This document shows positions 1-7,177 of a stretch of DNA of 32,600 bases, one piece after another (the stretch's first letter is position 1; each line of letters starts with the position of its first letter). The translations under genes and the position numbers were made by a program. The notes under the pieces were generated by a model. The model made no database searches. It worked only from the letters and a program-made list of their open reading frames with translations, and was not told the origin of the DNA. Origin of the DNA: Roseovarius salincola (lineage in GTDB: Bacteria; Pseudomonadota; Alphaproteobacteria; Rhodobacterales; Rhodobacteraceae). Location of the stretch: NCBI RefSeq assembly GCF_026891095.1, contig NZ_JAPTNL010000024.1:1-32600 (forward strand). The letters run 5' to 3'.

Positions 1-37
1 TAAGCAGTTCGTCCAGGATTTCTTTCGAGATGGTCAT
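1..37 (-). CDS. IS256-family transposase, N-terminal fragment (runs off the left edge)
   Basis: Read on the minus strand from 37, the first twelve codons give MTISKEILDELL, which matches from memory the usual start of IS256 (mutator-type) DDE transposases. A good ribosome site (AAGGAA) lies just upstream. Only the start codon and eleven more codons are in the window, so the catalytic residues cannot be seen. The adjoining bases to about position 100 look like the element's end. The short length limits certainty, but this start motif is distinctive for the family. Confidence 0.7.
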   Translation of the reverse strand, partial: MTISKEILDELL

Positions 38-100
38 GCATGCTTCCTTTTGGTGAAGCATGAACCGGATCAGTCATACACAAAAGATCGGACACTCTCA
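1..100 (-). mobile_element. Terminal part of an IS256-family insertion sequence
   Basis: The start of an IS256-type transposase is followed outward by a non-coding stretch ending in cggacactctca at about 89-100. Read outward-in, this gives GAGAGTGTCCGATCTTTTGT, in the style of IS256-family terminal inverted repeats (GAGxxTGTCCG...TTTTGTGTA). Immediately beyond it the sequence becomes protein-like peptidoglycan-binding coding sequence, so the element seems to sit inside that gene. The other end and the 8-base target duplication lie outside the window, and the exact end base is estimated. Confidence 0.6.
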
Positions 101-241
101 GGCACCCCGGACGGCGTTTGGGGCAATGGATCGCGCAACGCGATGCGGGCGTTCCAAGAACAAAGCGGCCTGCCCATCACCGGCGCAGCCGATAGCGCAA
201 CCCTCGAAGCACTGGGCGTCCAGCCCGGCGAACAGCAACTT
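101..241 (+). pseudogene. Remnant of a peptidoglycan-binding (PG_binding_1) protein cut by the IS
   Basis: From position 101 the plus strand translates to a sequence with GVWGNGSRNAMRAFQEQSGL followed by PITG and ATLEALG, the pattern of a PG_binding_1 repeat (DGxxGxxTxxAxxxFQxxxGLxxTGxxDxxTxxALG). There is no ATG in frame, and the upstream sequence belongs to the insertion sequence, so the gene has lost its start. After the ALG motif the frame continues without protein-like character into the thermonuclease, which has its own start. Such domains in transfer regions usually belong to cell-wall hydrolases. The intact gene's function is unknown. Confidence 0.55.
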
Positions 242-376
242 TGCACCTCTCGGCTCCGCCTGCAAATCATCCGTGTCGTGAAGCGTTGGCGAACTGGCGG
301 CTTCAAAGGGCGTGGGTCTTCCCTGCGGGATCATACGTTTATGTCTCGTCACCTCTGCTCAAAACAGGTCTGCCCT

Positions 377-856
377 ATGCGCTTTCTACTCGCCCTCCTT
401 CTGTTTTCGTTTGTTGCCGTCCCGCAGGCCCATGCTGATCGTTTGACCGACGTTGCCAGCGTGATCGACGGCGATACACTGGAAATTCGGGGACAGCGCA
501 TCCGGCTGCATGGGATCGATGCCCCGGAAAGTCGGCAAGTTTGCGCCACGGCTGAGGGTCAGCGCTGGCGGTGCGGACAACAAGCGGCACTGTCTCTCGC
601 CGACAGGATCGGCCGCCGGCAGGTCAGCTGCACCGTGCGCTATATCGACCGCTATGGCCGCTTCATTGCGGTCTGTCATCAAGACGGTACCGATCTGAAC
701 GGCTGGCTCGTGCGTGAAGGGTGGGCCGTCGCTTATCGCCGATACAGCCGCGACTACATCCGCGATGAGACCGAGGCCAGATCCGCACGGCGCAATATCT
801 GGTCCGGACGCTTTGACATGCCGTGGGACTGGCGCCGCGCGCAACGTGGTGGATGA
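377..856 (+). CDS. Secreted thermonuclease (SNase-like)
   Basis: Predicted exported, calcium-dependent nuclease of the staphylococcal nuclease family, 159 aa. The ATG at 377 gives a clean signal peptide (MRFLLALLLFSFVAVPQAHA); the frame stays open upstream only by reading through an IS-disrupted remnant. The mature part has the family hallmarks: VIDGDT near the start, RLHGIDAPE, then RYIDRYGRFIAVC, GTDLNGWLVREGWAVAYRRY and a C-terminal ARRNIWSG. Cysteines (VCATAEGQRWRC, QVSCT, AVC) suggest disulfides in the periplasm. Similar small nucleases are common passengers of alphaproteobacterial conjugative plasmids; here one stands upstream of the VirB cluster and another, SH3-linked, lies at 24508-25584. 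An alternative start at 341 would add 12 residues in front of the signal peptide. Confidence 0.85.
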   Translation: MRFLLALLLFSFVAVPQAHADRLTDVASVIDGDTLEIRGQRIRLHGIDAPESRQVCATAEGQRWRCGQQAALSLADRIGRRQVSCTVRYIDRYGRFIAVCHQDGTDLNGWLVREGWAVAYRRYSRDYIRDETEARSARRNIWSGRFDMPWDWRRAQRGG

Positions 857-929
857 CGACGGGCGAGGCTGTCAGCTCGCGATCTTGCTAATCACCGCAA
901 CCGCCATACGCATCATCAATGTTGCAATA

Positions 930-943
930 GTATATTTTCGTAT
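930..943 (+). promoter_or_regulatory. Shared element GTATAYTWTCGTAA, copy 1
   Basis: GTATATTTTCGTAT lies 34 bases before the ATG at 978. The extended match AATAGTATA...TCGTA recurs at 3001-3014 and, without the ATA extension, on the minus strand at 23436-23449. All three copies are 34-52 bases upstream of a start codon of a transfer-region gene. The inner TATATT could be a -10 box, but no good -35 box is visible, so an activator-dependent promoter or an operator is more likely. Inference from sequence similarity only. Confidence 0.4.
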
Positions 944-977
944 GTATGCTGGGTGAAGATTGTCAAGGGTTCTTGCC

Positions 978-1733
978 ATGCGTTTCGAATTCAAAAACCT
1001 CCCTCTGGTGGCCTTTTTAGCTCTCGCCTTGACCGGGCCAACAGTTCCGACGCAAGCACGCGCCCAAACCTATCAGATCGATTGTGCCATCCTGCTGTGT
1101 TTGTCAGGTGGATGGCCAGCTTCCGTGCCCTGCGCTCGCGCGCGGGCCGAGTTCATCCGGCGCATAACTCCATGGCCGGTGGAGCCGCCGCTTCAGATTT
1201 GGCGCTGCCCGATGGGTGCGTCTTACGATGGTCCTGCCAGGTCGCGGCCCACGGACCGGATCTTCGATGCCCTATATGGTGGTTCAGGAACCCCATCAAA
1301 CTCTTCAGCTACGCTCTTCGATCAGGCAGCCAGGGCAGTCGGGATGCTGGGGCCTAAAGGCTCCAACGCGGCTTGGGACAACCTCGTAAGGGCTGATTAC
1401 GCCCTCCAGCTCGTAGAAGACCGCGCCGACATCGATATCAGCGGGCCGGAATTCAACTTCGTGCGTTCGATCCGCGTCTTTGACGTTCGTTATGCCCGCC
1501 AGCATGAATCCGGACGAGATGGCGACTGCAACCGCAGTGCCGTCGTTGTCCTCGGCACCTACGGGATCCAGGGCGATTTTTCTTGGAGGGCGTCGTCACC
1601 CGCAGCGCTTCCTGATGCGCATGCCGGTCTCGAGCGATGGGGCGAGCACTGCCCGAGCATTTATCACAGATCCGTCTTCGTTGAGTGGCGTGACTATAGC
1701 GGGAATTACGGCTTCGAGCAGGTAAATTACTGA
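978..1733 (+). CDS. Exported hypothetical protein of the transfer region
   Basis: 251 aa, start ATG at 978 giving a signal peptide (MRFEFKNLPLVAFLALALTG followed by PTVPTQARAQ). The start at 960 would be TTG and would only add six residues. The mature protein is rich in Trp and Cys near its N-terminus (CAILLCLSGGWPASVPC, IWRCPMG) and later has DFSWRASS and CPSIYHRSVFVEWRDYSGNY. No known domain was recognised. Its place between the thermonuclease and the VirB genes, and a putative regulatory element shared with the gene at 3063, suggest a periplasmic accessory of conjugation. That role is inferred from context alone. Confidence 0.65.
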   Translation: MRFEFKNLPLVAFLALALTGPTVPTQARAQTYQIDCAILLCLSGGWPASVPCARARAEFIRRITPWPVEPPLQIWRCPMGASYDGPARSRPTDRIFDALYGGSGTPSNSSATLFDQAARAVGMLGPKGSNAAWDNLVRADYALQLVEDRADIDISGPEFNFVRSIRVFDVRYARQHESGRDGDCNRSAVVVLGTYGIQGDFSWRASSPAALPDAHAGLERWGEHCPSIYHRSVFVEWRDYSGNYGFEQVNY

Positions 1734-1836
1734 CCGTTGAGGCGCAGCGACGTCGCGCAGAGCCTTGTACGAAATCAAACCTGCAACGCAGGCAAACGCA
1801 CCCATTCAAGGGCCATAAAGGCCAGATTCTTCCATT

Positions 1837-2061
1837 TCAGTCGTCGCGACAAGTCAGCTGCGTAAGTGACGCAAAGTCGATTTCAGCTTTATCGGCATCG
1901 CAGAGATCCGGGTAAATCTTTGAGACGCGCTGTGGGCCATGCATGTCCCACCGAATTGCCAGAGCACCTGTGTTCCATCGATAAACCCAGCCAACAATGG
2001 TTTCTTCATCGGCTGCAATTAAATTGGCGATGGCGACACCTTCGACCTTATCTTCATTCAC
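1837..2061 (-). CDS. Small hypothetical protein
   Basis: 74 aa, GTG start at 2061, with a weak AGGAA ribosome site about ten bases upstream. The sequence is acidic and protein-like (IANLIAADEETIVGWVYRWN, then TGALAIRW) with no signal peptide or membrane segment and no family recognised. It is the last gene of a minus-strand group after the Xre regulator (2231-2488) and the exported protein at 2613-2906. The stretch between it and the regulator carries two copies of TTAACTAAT (2064-2072, 2214-2222), which may be control sites. It could be a chance frame, but the opposite strand offers nothing better. Confidence 0.45.
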   Translation of the reverse strand: MNEDKVEGVAIANLIAADEETIVGWVYRWNTGALAIRWDMHGPQRVSKIYPDLCDADKAEIDFASLTQLTCRDD

Positions 2062-2230
2062 TGTTAACTAATTTCCTGCAATTGGGCTTTTCCGACCGCA
2101 GCTTCGACTTCCGAAGCGTTTGCTGCAGCGGCATGCCTGTTTTGGTTAAATTGGTTAGCTGTTCTTCCTCGCGTCACCGATACTCACACCGGGAAAAGTT
2201 AGCTCCCGTGTTCTTAACTAATGAAATGGC

Positions 2231-2488
2231 TCAAATCCGGTGGTCGGGCTCCGTGGCGGCTTCAACGATCGCCAGAACCTCGGAGGGGTCAAAGCCGATG
2301 GCGCGGGCGAGGACGACCAGTTCGACGACGTCGACCCGGCGCTGGCCGCTTTCAATGCGCGCCACGAGGGATTGATGGCACTTGAGCTTGATCGCCAAGT
2401 CCTCCTGACCGAGTCCCGCCTTGATGCGGGCGTCGACCAATGCTTGGCAGAGTGCCACCTGTCCTGTGCTTCTGATTGTCTTTGCCAC
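2231..2488 (-). CDS. Xre-family helix-turn-helix regulator
   Basis: 85 aa, one domain. It starts at GTG 2488 with AAAGG upstream. Residues about 16-75 form a classic Cro/CI-type HTH_3 domain: ALVDARIKAGLGQEDLAIKL, then a recognition helix around CHQSLVARIESGQRRVDVVE and the closing helix LVVLARAIGFDPSEVL. It probably binds a palindromic operator and represses transcription. Two palindromes, 2491-2509 and 2530-2550, lie directly in front of it, the first overlapping the ribosome site, which suggests autoregulation. It sits next to the divergent transfer genes and could control their expression, but no target is proven. Confidence 0.85.
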   Translation of the reverse strand: MAKTIRSTGQVALCQALVDARIKAGLGQEDLAIKLKCHQSLVARIESGQRRVDVVELVVLARAIGFDPSEVLAIVEAATEPDHRI

Positions 2489-2490
2489 GC

Positions 2491-2509
2491 GTCACATACC
2501 TTTTGTGAC
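2491..2509. promoter_or_regulatory. Palindrome over the xre ribosome binding site
   Basis: GTCACA (2491-2496) and TGTGAC (2504-2509) form a perfect 6-base inverted repeat with a 7-base spacer, overlapping the ribosome binding site of the Xre gene on the minus strand. It is a candidate autoregulatory operator, or a hairpin that hides the ribosome site. Inference from position and symmetry. Confidence 0.4.
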
Positions 2510-2529
2510 GTCGCTAGCGGATGAAATCT

Positions 2530-2550
2530 GTTATCTAAAAAATAGATAAC
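2530..2550. promoter_or_regulatory. Perfect palindrome upstream of xre (operator candidate)
   Basis: GTTATCTA (2530-2537) and TAGATAAC (2543-2550) are perfect inverted 8-base arms around five A residues, 42 bases upstream of the Xre start codon. Its AT-rich symmetric form and its position in the only gap before the gene are typical of Xre operators. It is not similar to the palindromes at 2930 or 2997, so the regulator's true target remains open. Confidence 0.5.
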
Positions 2551-2612
2551 TGAGGGTGTTATCGGCGTCTGGTTTCCATGGGCTGCAAGTCTGATGTTCC
2601 CCAGGTTGCCCA

Positions 2613-2906
2613 TCAATCCCCTACCAATTGCAGAAATCGGCCATAGTCCTCGCTGACTTCGCGCGCTTCTTCGAAAGCGCGGGCGCGTTCGCTGTCGAGG
2701 CAACGGAAGTAGCTCTGGATATCCTGGATGTAATCTTCGAAATCGCCACGGATGATGTCCGCATAGTCCCGCGCTGCCTGCGAATCGCTTGGCACGAAAG
2801 GACGGGCCGGGGCGAAGCAGGATTCCGCCAAAACCGGCCCCGGGATGCACGTGAGAAGGGCCATAGCTTGCAATGGGAACAGGCATGTCAACCTTGGGTT
2901 TCTCAA
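2613..2906 (-). CDS. Small exported protein of the transfer region
   Basis: 97 aa from a TTG start at 2906, chosen because AAGGAG (2916-2921) lies nine bases before it and because the product then begins with a signal peptide (MRNPRLTCLFPLQAMALLTC followed by IPGPVLA). A GTG at 2933 is possible but would put that ribosome site inside the gene. The mature part begins ESCFAPARPFVPSD and contains DYADIIRGDFEDYIQDIQSY followed by FRCLDSERARAFEEAREV, a helical segment with two cysteines that may pair. From memory this type of protein is common beside alphaproteobacterial VirB clusters, but its function is unknown to me. It probably acts in the periplasm. Confidence 0.7.
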   Translation of the reverse strand: MRNPRLTCLFPLQAMALLTCIPGPVLAESCFAPARPFVPSDSQAARDYADIIRGDFEDYIQDIQSYFRCLDSERARAFEEAREVSEDYGRFLQLVGD

Positions 2907-2929
2907 ACCTGTTATCTCCTTGATCGCAG

Positions 2930-2949
2930 ACACTAGCCGTGACTAGTGT
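2930..2949. promoter_or_regulatory. Palindrome upstream of the 2613-2906 gene
   Basis: ACACTAG (2930-2936) and CTAGTGT (2943-2949) are perfect 7-base arms with a 6-base spacer. They lie about 25 bases upstream of the minus-strand start at 2906, in the divergent gap to the gene at 3063. Probable operator for one or both directions; inference from symmetry and place. Confidence 0.4.
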
Positions 2950-2996
2950 TTGCGTAACCAAACTACAGCCAATGCACGATATTACATCTTGCGGTT

Positions 2997-3014
2997 GATA
3001 GTATACTATCGTAA
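2997..3014 (+). promoter_or_regulatory. Shared element GTATAYTWTCGTAA, copy 2, within a 14-base palindrome
   Basis: GATAGTATACTATC (2997-3010) is a perfect palindrome, continued by GTAA. GTATACTATCGTAA (3001-3014) matches the copies at 930-943 and 23436-23449 (minus strand) at 12 or 13 of 14 positions. It lies 48 bases before the GTG at 3063, at the head of the secretion operon. TATACT could serve as a -10 box, but a convincing -35 is absent. Confidence 0.45.
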
Positions 3015-3062
3015 CTCTGGGCTTCAAGTGGGAATGCCTGGGGTCGCGCCATTGGAGAAAGC

Positions 3063-3428
3063 GTGAGCCGGGCCATGAACTGGGACATCGAAGCACCAAA
3101 TGTGGTTACGGAAGCCAGGTTCCGCGAGCTCGTGGAAAGCGGCTATAGCGCAGAAATCCTGTGCCAGGAGTCAGCACATAAGAAAGGCCCCAGCTATTAC
3201 GGGGTCTGGATCATGCGCGTTGTCTCTGATGATGGCGTGGAAAAGCTCCTCGTCACCGCCCGCACGCGGACGACCTACAACGATATCAAGATCCGCGAGT
3301 TCAAGACGATCTCCGGCGTGGTGTCATTCTTCATTGGCCTTGGCTTTGCGCATGTCGACCTGCCGCTTGAAGCGGGGACAAGCCGGAGCCACAAGCTCGC
3401 CCCATCAGACAAGGACGCTGGCAGCTAA
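3063..3428 (+). CDS. Hypothetical protein at the head of the VirB operon
   Basis: 121 aa, GTG start at 3063 preceded by GGAG five bases upstream. Cytosolic by appearance: no signal peptide or membrane helix. Recognisable segments are FRELVESGYSAEILCQESAH and GVWIMRVVSDDGVEKLLVTA, then TYNDIKIREFKTISGVVSFF. No domain was recognised; the latter half has a beta-strand then helix pattern. Its 3' end overlaps the start of virB1 by 77 bases in another frame, so the two are probably translated together. The regulatory element at 3001-3014 stands in front of it, which makes it the likely first gene of the transfer operon. Confidence 0.7.
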   Translation: MSRAMNWDIEAPNVVTEARFRELVESGYSAEILCQESAHKKGPSYYGVWIMRVVSDDGVEKLLVTARTRTTYNDIKIREFKTISGVVSFFIGLGFAHVDLPLEAGTSRSHKLAPSDKDAGS

Positions 3429-4086
3429 CCTCGTCTGTCTCTGGCTGGTCGCAGCACCTGCCTCAGCTCAAATGGTCCTGGTCATGGAGAGCGACGGCTC
3501 CCTGATCCCGTCCCGCTCCCAAAGCAGCTTTGCTCGAAACTACAATGACGGGATTGGTCAGGGTTCGGCCTCCGATGGGATCGCGATCTTCGGCGAGGTA
3601 GAGGCCGAGCAAGAGGGCGTCCAAGTCGCGGTCCTTGCCCGCCCGACTCCCCTGCCCCGCGCCGATGTCCTCTCCGGGATTCAGACCACGGCCTTGCGCT
3701 ATGCCGGCCATCCCGGCCTGCGTCGCGCGGGGCTTTCCGTGACGGATTGGCTGGCTCTCTATCGGGCGAATATCGAGGTTGAGAGCGCCTATCGGCAGGA
3801 TGCGATCTCACATGCGGGCGCCATTGGCCTTGGTCAGCTGATGCCCGACACCGCGCGCGACCTCGGCGTTGACCCGCGTGACCCTCAACAGAACCTCGAC
3901 GGCTCTGCCCGCTACCTCGCGATGATGCTGGAGCGCTTCGGCGATCCGCATCTGGCGCTGGCGGCCTACAACGCGGGACCGGACGCCGTGCGCCAACACG
4001 GTGGCATTCCCCCTTACCGAGAAACCCAGAACCACGTGGCCCGCGTCATGGCCGTCGTGGCCCGATTGGAAGGATCAAATTCATGA
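3352..4086 (+). CDS. virB1: VirB1-type lytic transglycosylase
   Basis: 244 aa. Cleaves peptidoglycan so that the secretion channel can cross the wall; exported to the periplasm. The only ATG in frame before the hydrophobic stretch is at 3352, giving a long n-region, then LAANLVCLWLVAAPASAQ as the signal core. The SLT domain fills residues about 125-240: IEVESAYRQDAISHAGAIGL with the catalytic Glu near residue 144, GQLMPDTARDLGV, LDGSARYLAMML and LALAAYNAGPDAV. It overlaps the preceding gene by 77 bases and the virB2 start by four (ATGA). A second transglycosylase of the same operon lies at 7167-8321, so the system has two wall-opening enzymes. Confidence 0.88.
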   Translation: MSTCRLKRGQAGATSSPHQTRTLAANLVCLWLVAAPASAQMVLVMESDGSLIPSRSQSSFARNYNDGIGQGSASDGIAIFGEVEAEQEGVQVAVLARPTPLPRADVLSGIQTTALRYAGHPGLRRAGLSVTDWLALYRANIEVESAYRQDAISHAGAIGLGQLMPDTARDLGVDPRDPQQNLDGSARYLAMMLERFGDPHLALAAYNAGPDAVRQHGGIPPYRETQNHVARVMAVVARLEGSNS

Positions 4087-4373
4087 AACAGATTTCAAAC
4101 CTCTTTGTCGCCTCGCTGGCGCTATTCCTGTTCATTGCCGAGCCCGCCCTCGCCCAGAGCATTGATCTCTCCCCGATCCAGAGCTTGTTGCAGGGCATCG
4201 TCGATGCGCTGACCGGCCCACTTGGCGTTGTCATCGCGACGCTTGCCGTTCTCGGCGTTTTCTTGAGCTGGTTCTTCAACATCATCGATCTGCGCCAGGC
4301 GCTCTGGGTCCTCGTGGGCATCGCTGGTGTTGCCGCCGCCCCCACCATCGTTGCCGCGGTCTTTGGCGCCTGA
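4083..4373 (+). CDS. virB2: VirB2 pilin
   Basis: 96 aa; major subunit of the conjugative pilus. Signal peptide MKQISNLFVASLALFLFIAE ending PALAQ, then a short mature pilin with two hydrophobic helices, GPLGVVIATLAVLGVFLSWF and ALWVLVGIAGVAAAPTIVAA, joined by a short polar turn. Size, signal peptide and the two-helix layout are those of VirB2/TrbC pilins. It starts inside the stop codon of virB1 and is followed after eight bases by virB3, so it is the second VirB gene of the operon. Confidence 0.92.
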   Translation: MKQISNLFVASLALFLFIAEPALAQSIDLSPIQSLLQGIVDALTGPLGVVIATLAVLGVFLSWFFNIIDLRQALWVLVGIAGVAAAPTIVAAVFGA

Positions 4374-4381
4374 GTTTTTCT

Positions 4382-4660
4382 GTGGCTGAGCGCTCGCCCC
4401 TCTTCCTCGGCCTCGTGCGCCCGCCGAAGCTTCTGGGCCTGCCCATCATGTACGCGATGGTCTGGCTCTTCGGTTCGGTGCTCTTGTTCGTCTGGGTCCA
4501 GCACATCGGGGTGCTGGGCGTGGCCGCCCTTCTTTATCCGGTGCTGTGGAAGGCCGCAGATTGGGACCCGCGTTTCATCGATGTGATGATGACGGCCCTG
4601 CAGGAGACACCGCCCACGCGCAACAGGTCCATCCATGGCGGGGACAGCTATGCCCCGTGA
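4382..4660 (+). CDS. virB3: VirB3 inner-membrane protein
   Basis: 92 aa, GTG start at 4382. VirB3 sits in the inner membrane and associates with the VirB4 ATPase. It opens with the family pattern LFLGLVRPPKLLGLP, followed by two membrane segments (YAMVWLFGSVLLFVWV and GVLGVAALLYPVLW) and a short polar tail with DPRFIDVMM. Its last 26 bases overlap the start of virB4, which is typical of this pair; in some relatives the two are fused. Confidence 0.9.
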   Translation: MAERSPLFLGLVRPPKLLGLPIMYAMVWLFGSVLLFVWVQHIGVLGVAALLYPVLWKAADWDPRFIDVMMTALQETPPTRNRSIHGGDSYAP

Positions 4661-7013
4661 TGCTGCGCTCGATGCCCGCACAATGACGCCAGACTGGTAT
4701 GCGCGCGAGACCCGCCTCGCGCATATGCTGCCCTATGTGAGCCTCGTCGACGACCAGACCGTGCGGACCCGGGTGAACGAACTCTTCCGCTGCATCCGGC
4801 TCGAGGGGATCAACAGCTACACGACGGACGATGCCTATCTCGACAAGGTGACGGCGCTTTTTGCCCGCATCGTCGCGCAACTTGGGCCGGAATTCGGCTA
4901 TTACGTCCACAAGGTCTCCAAGGCCATCAAACCTGATCTCGACCCCATCCGTGAGGACAGCTTCGCGGGCGAGGTGGACCGGCGCTGGCGCGCCAAGCTC
5001 GCAACCAGCGGACTGCGCGACAAGACGCTGACGCTCACCGTCATTCACCGCCCGCCTCCGAAAAGCCTCCTGCCATTCCTCAGCCGCAGCGCACCGGACC
5101 GCCTGAGAGAGGAAACCCGCAAACGCCTGCAGCGACTGGGCGAGGCCGTGAACGTCTTTCTGTCTGGCCTCGCCGAGCTGAAGCCGCGCTTGCTGTCGGC
5201 CGCATCGGGGGAATTGGTGGGGTTTCTGGGCGCGCTGAACACAGGCACCGAGCTGCCGCTCTACCCGGCAAACACCTACGGTTTTTTGTCCTTCAACGTC
5301 GCCAATACCCGCGTGACGTTTCACGGCGACCATTTCGAGCTTTCCGAGGGCGTCGTGGGCCACCGCTACGGCAAGAGCTTCACCATCGGAGAATACTCGG
5401 AAGGCACCTCCTGCACCATGTTCGACATGCTGAACCTGCCGGTCGACATGATCGTGACGCACTCCTTCACGCCGATCAATTCGAACCTCATGGCGGGCCG
5501 GATCAAGCGGCAGAAACGCCAGATGCAGGCCAGCCAGGACGCGGCCCTATCGCTCCTGGAAGCCCTCGATATCGCCGCCGATGATCTCGAGGCCAAGCGC
5601 CAAAGCTTCGGCGAACACCATATGGTCGTGACGCTCTTTTGCGAAACGCTGGATGAGCTGCAGACGCTCAGCGCCGAGATCGTGAACGCCGCCGCGACCG
5701 AGGGCGTGAAGATGATCGGCGAGCGGGTCGCGGCCAAGGCGCATTACCTCAGCCAGCATCCCGGCAACCAGCCCAAGCGCGTGCGTGCCAGCGCCGTCAC
5801 CAATCGCAACTTCGCTGATTTCGCGGCCTTCCACCGGACGCAGCTCGGCAAACCCGCAGCACTTACCCCTTGGGGCCGGGTCGTCACATATTTGCCCACC
5901 CCGGAGCAGAGCGCCTACCGGTTTTCCTATCACGAGCAGGGCAGCCCGGACAAAGAACCGACAAGCGGCCATACCCTGATCATGGGACGGCCCGGGTCGG
6001 GCAAATCGGTGTTGTCGGCCTTTCTGATGACGCAAGCCCGTCGAGCAGGGGCGCGGATCTTCGTCTTCGATTACCGTCTTGGTATGGAGATGGCGGTCCG
6101 CGCGAATGGCGGGCGCTACGCGTCCCTGAACGCCGGTCAGCCCACGGGCCTCAACCCGCTCTGGACCGAGACCGATGCCCGCGGCACCGCCTGGCTCTCG
6201 GACTGGCTCGCGACGCTTCTCTACCGCGCTGACAAGCCCCTGACGCCCGCACAGACCAACCGCATCCAGGAAGTCGTGCGCCAGAATGCCCAGGCCTCCA
6301 ATCCGGCCCTGCGGAACTGGCGGGATTTCGCGTCGCTTTTTGTGTCCACCGATGATGGTGGCGATCTGCACCAGCGCCTGCTCGAATGGACCGAAGACGG
6401 CCGCTATGGCTGGATCTTCGGGCAGAGTCTCGCGGACACGTTCTCGCTCAAAGGCGATGTGGTGGGTTTCGATCTGACCGGCATTCTCGACAGCGAGGCC
6501 GACAAGGAACGGATGGCGGTCCTCTCCTATCTTTTCCGCCGGGTCGAGCGCGAGATCGAGGATCGCCGCCCGACCATCATCGTGATCGACGAGGCCTGGA
6601 AGGCCCTCGACAACGCGTATTTCGCCGAACGGCTGTCGAACTGGCTGGTGACCGCGCGCAAGCAGAACACCGTCGCGGTGATGATGACGCAATACGCAAG
6701 CCAGCTTGAGCGCACCCGGACCGGCAAGACCATCGTCGAGGCCGTGCCGACGCAGATCCTGCTGCCCAATATCCGCGCCAGTGCCTCGGACTACGCCATG
6801 CTGAACCTCACGGAGAAGGAGCTCGACGTCCTTCTCAACACGGGCAGCAACAGCCGCTTGGCGCTGATCCGTGACGATCAGGGCTCGATCGTCGTCGATG
6901 CCGATCTGAGCGCCCTTGGGCCCAATCTCACCATCCTTGGCGGCATGGAAAAGGGCGAAGCGCTCGTCGGCCCCGATTACCGCGACCGCCCAGATTTCTG
7001 GAGGCTTTCATGA
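4635..7013 (+). CDS. virB4: VirB4 ATPase of the type IV secretion system
   Basis: 792 aa, close to the usual VirB4 length. It powers pilus assembly and substrate transfer from the cytoplasmic face of the inner membrane. The N-terminal CagE/TrbE/VirB half runs to about residue 430. The ATPase half has Walker A MGRPGSGKSVLSAF at about residues 449-462, FDYRLGMEMAVRANGGRYAS with LNAGQPTGLNPLW after it, Walker B PTIIVIDEAWKAL at about 645-657, and a later NTVAVMMTQYASQL. Start ATG at 4635 inside the end of virB3; ATG 4650 is possible. The stop overlaps the next ATG (ATGA at 7010). All catalytic motifs look intact. Confidence 0.95.
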   Translation: MAGTAMPRDAALDARTMTPDWYARETRLAHMLPYVSLVDDQTVRTRVNELFRCIRLEGINSYTTDDAYLDKVTALFARIVAQLGPEFGYYVHKVSKAIKPDLDPIREDSFAGEVDRRWRAKLATSGLRDKTLTLTVIHRPPPKSLLPFLSRSAPDRLREETRKRLQRLGEAVNVFLSGLAELKPRLLSAASGELVGFLGALNTGTELPLYPANTYGFLSFNVANTRVTFHGDHFELSEGVVGHRYGKSFTIGEYSEGTSCTMFDMLNLPVDMIVTHSFTPINSNLMAGRIKRQKRQMQASQDAALSLLEALDIAADDLEAKRQSFGEHHMVVTLFCETLDELQTLSAEIVNAAATEGVKMIGERVAAKAHYLSQHPGNQPKRVRASAVTNRNFADFAAFHRTQLGKPAALTPWGRVVTYLPTPEQSAYRFSYHEQGSPDKEPTSGHTLIMGRPGSGKSVLSAFLMTQARRAGARIFVFDYRLGMEMAVRANGGRYASLNAGQPTGLNPLWTETDARGTAWLSDWLATLLYRADKPLTPAQTNRIQEVVRQNAQASNPALRNWRDFASLFVSTDDGGDLHQRLLEWTEDGRYGWIFGQSLADTFSLKGDVVGFDLTGILDSEADKERMAVLSYLFRRVEREIEDRRPTIIVIDEAWKALDNAYFAERLSNWLVTARKQNTVAVMMTQYASQLERTRTGKTIVEAVPTQILLPNIRASASDYAMLNLTEKELDVLLNTGSNSRLALIRDDQGSIVVDADLSALGPNLTILGGMEKGEALVGPDYRDRPDFWRLS

Positions 7014-7177
7014 TCCGTATCCTGTTTCTTCTCACCGCGCTCGGCGCGCTGGCCTCCTGCACCCAGTACCGGGAGCCGCAGGCGAACTGCTTCACATTCC
7101 TTGCGTCCACGGCACCCGTCGCGCCTGATTGTGACTTCACGCCCCTTGGCACCCCGGAGGGCGACATTGAAGTCTAG
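7010..7177 (+). CDS. Small VirB7-like lipoprotein
   Basis: 55 aa. Begins in the ATGA overlap with virB4 and reads MIRILFLLTALGALASC, a lipoprotein signal with lipobox L-A-S-C (lipidated Cys 17). The mature peptide is only about 39 residues with two more cysteines (ANCFTF and PDCDFTP). Small lipoproteins of this sort (VirB7) anchor VirB9 in the outer-membrane core complex. Here it stands directly after virB4 rather than before virB8, so the name is a suggestion by size, lipobox and operon place. The last bases contain the ribosome site and TTG start of the next gene. Confidence 0.7.
   Translation: MIRILFLLTALGALASCTQYREPQANCFTFLASTAPVAPDCDFTPLGTPEGDIEV

Noticed and set aside
1596..1805. Minus-strand frame with IPAIVTPLNEDGS, like the start of dihydrodipicolinate synthases
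   Set aside because: Only a dozen residues match, the rest is unrelated, and it lies opposite the exported protein gene. Probably chance.
5547..6692. 381-codon minus-strand frame opposite virB4
   Set aside because: Same antisense effect; virB4 motifs on the plus strand are unmistakable.
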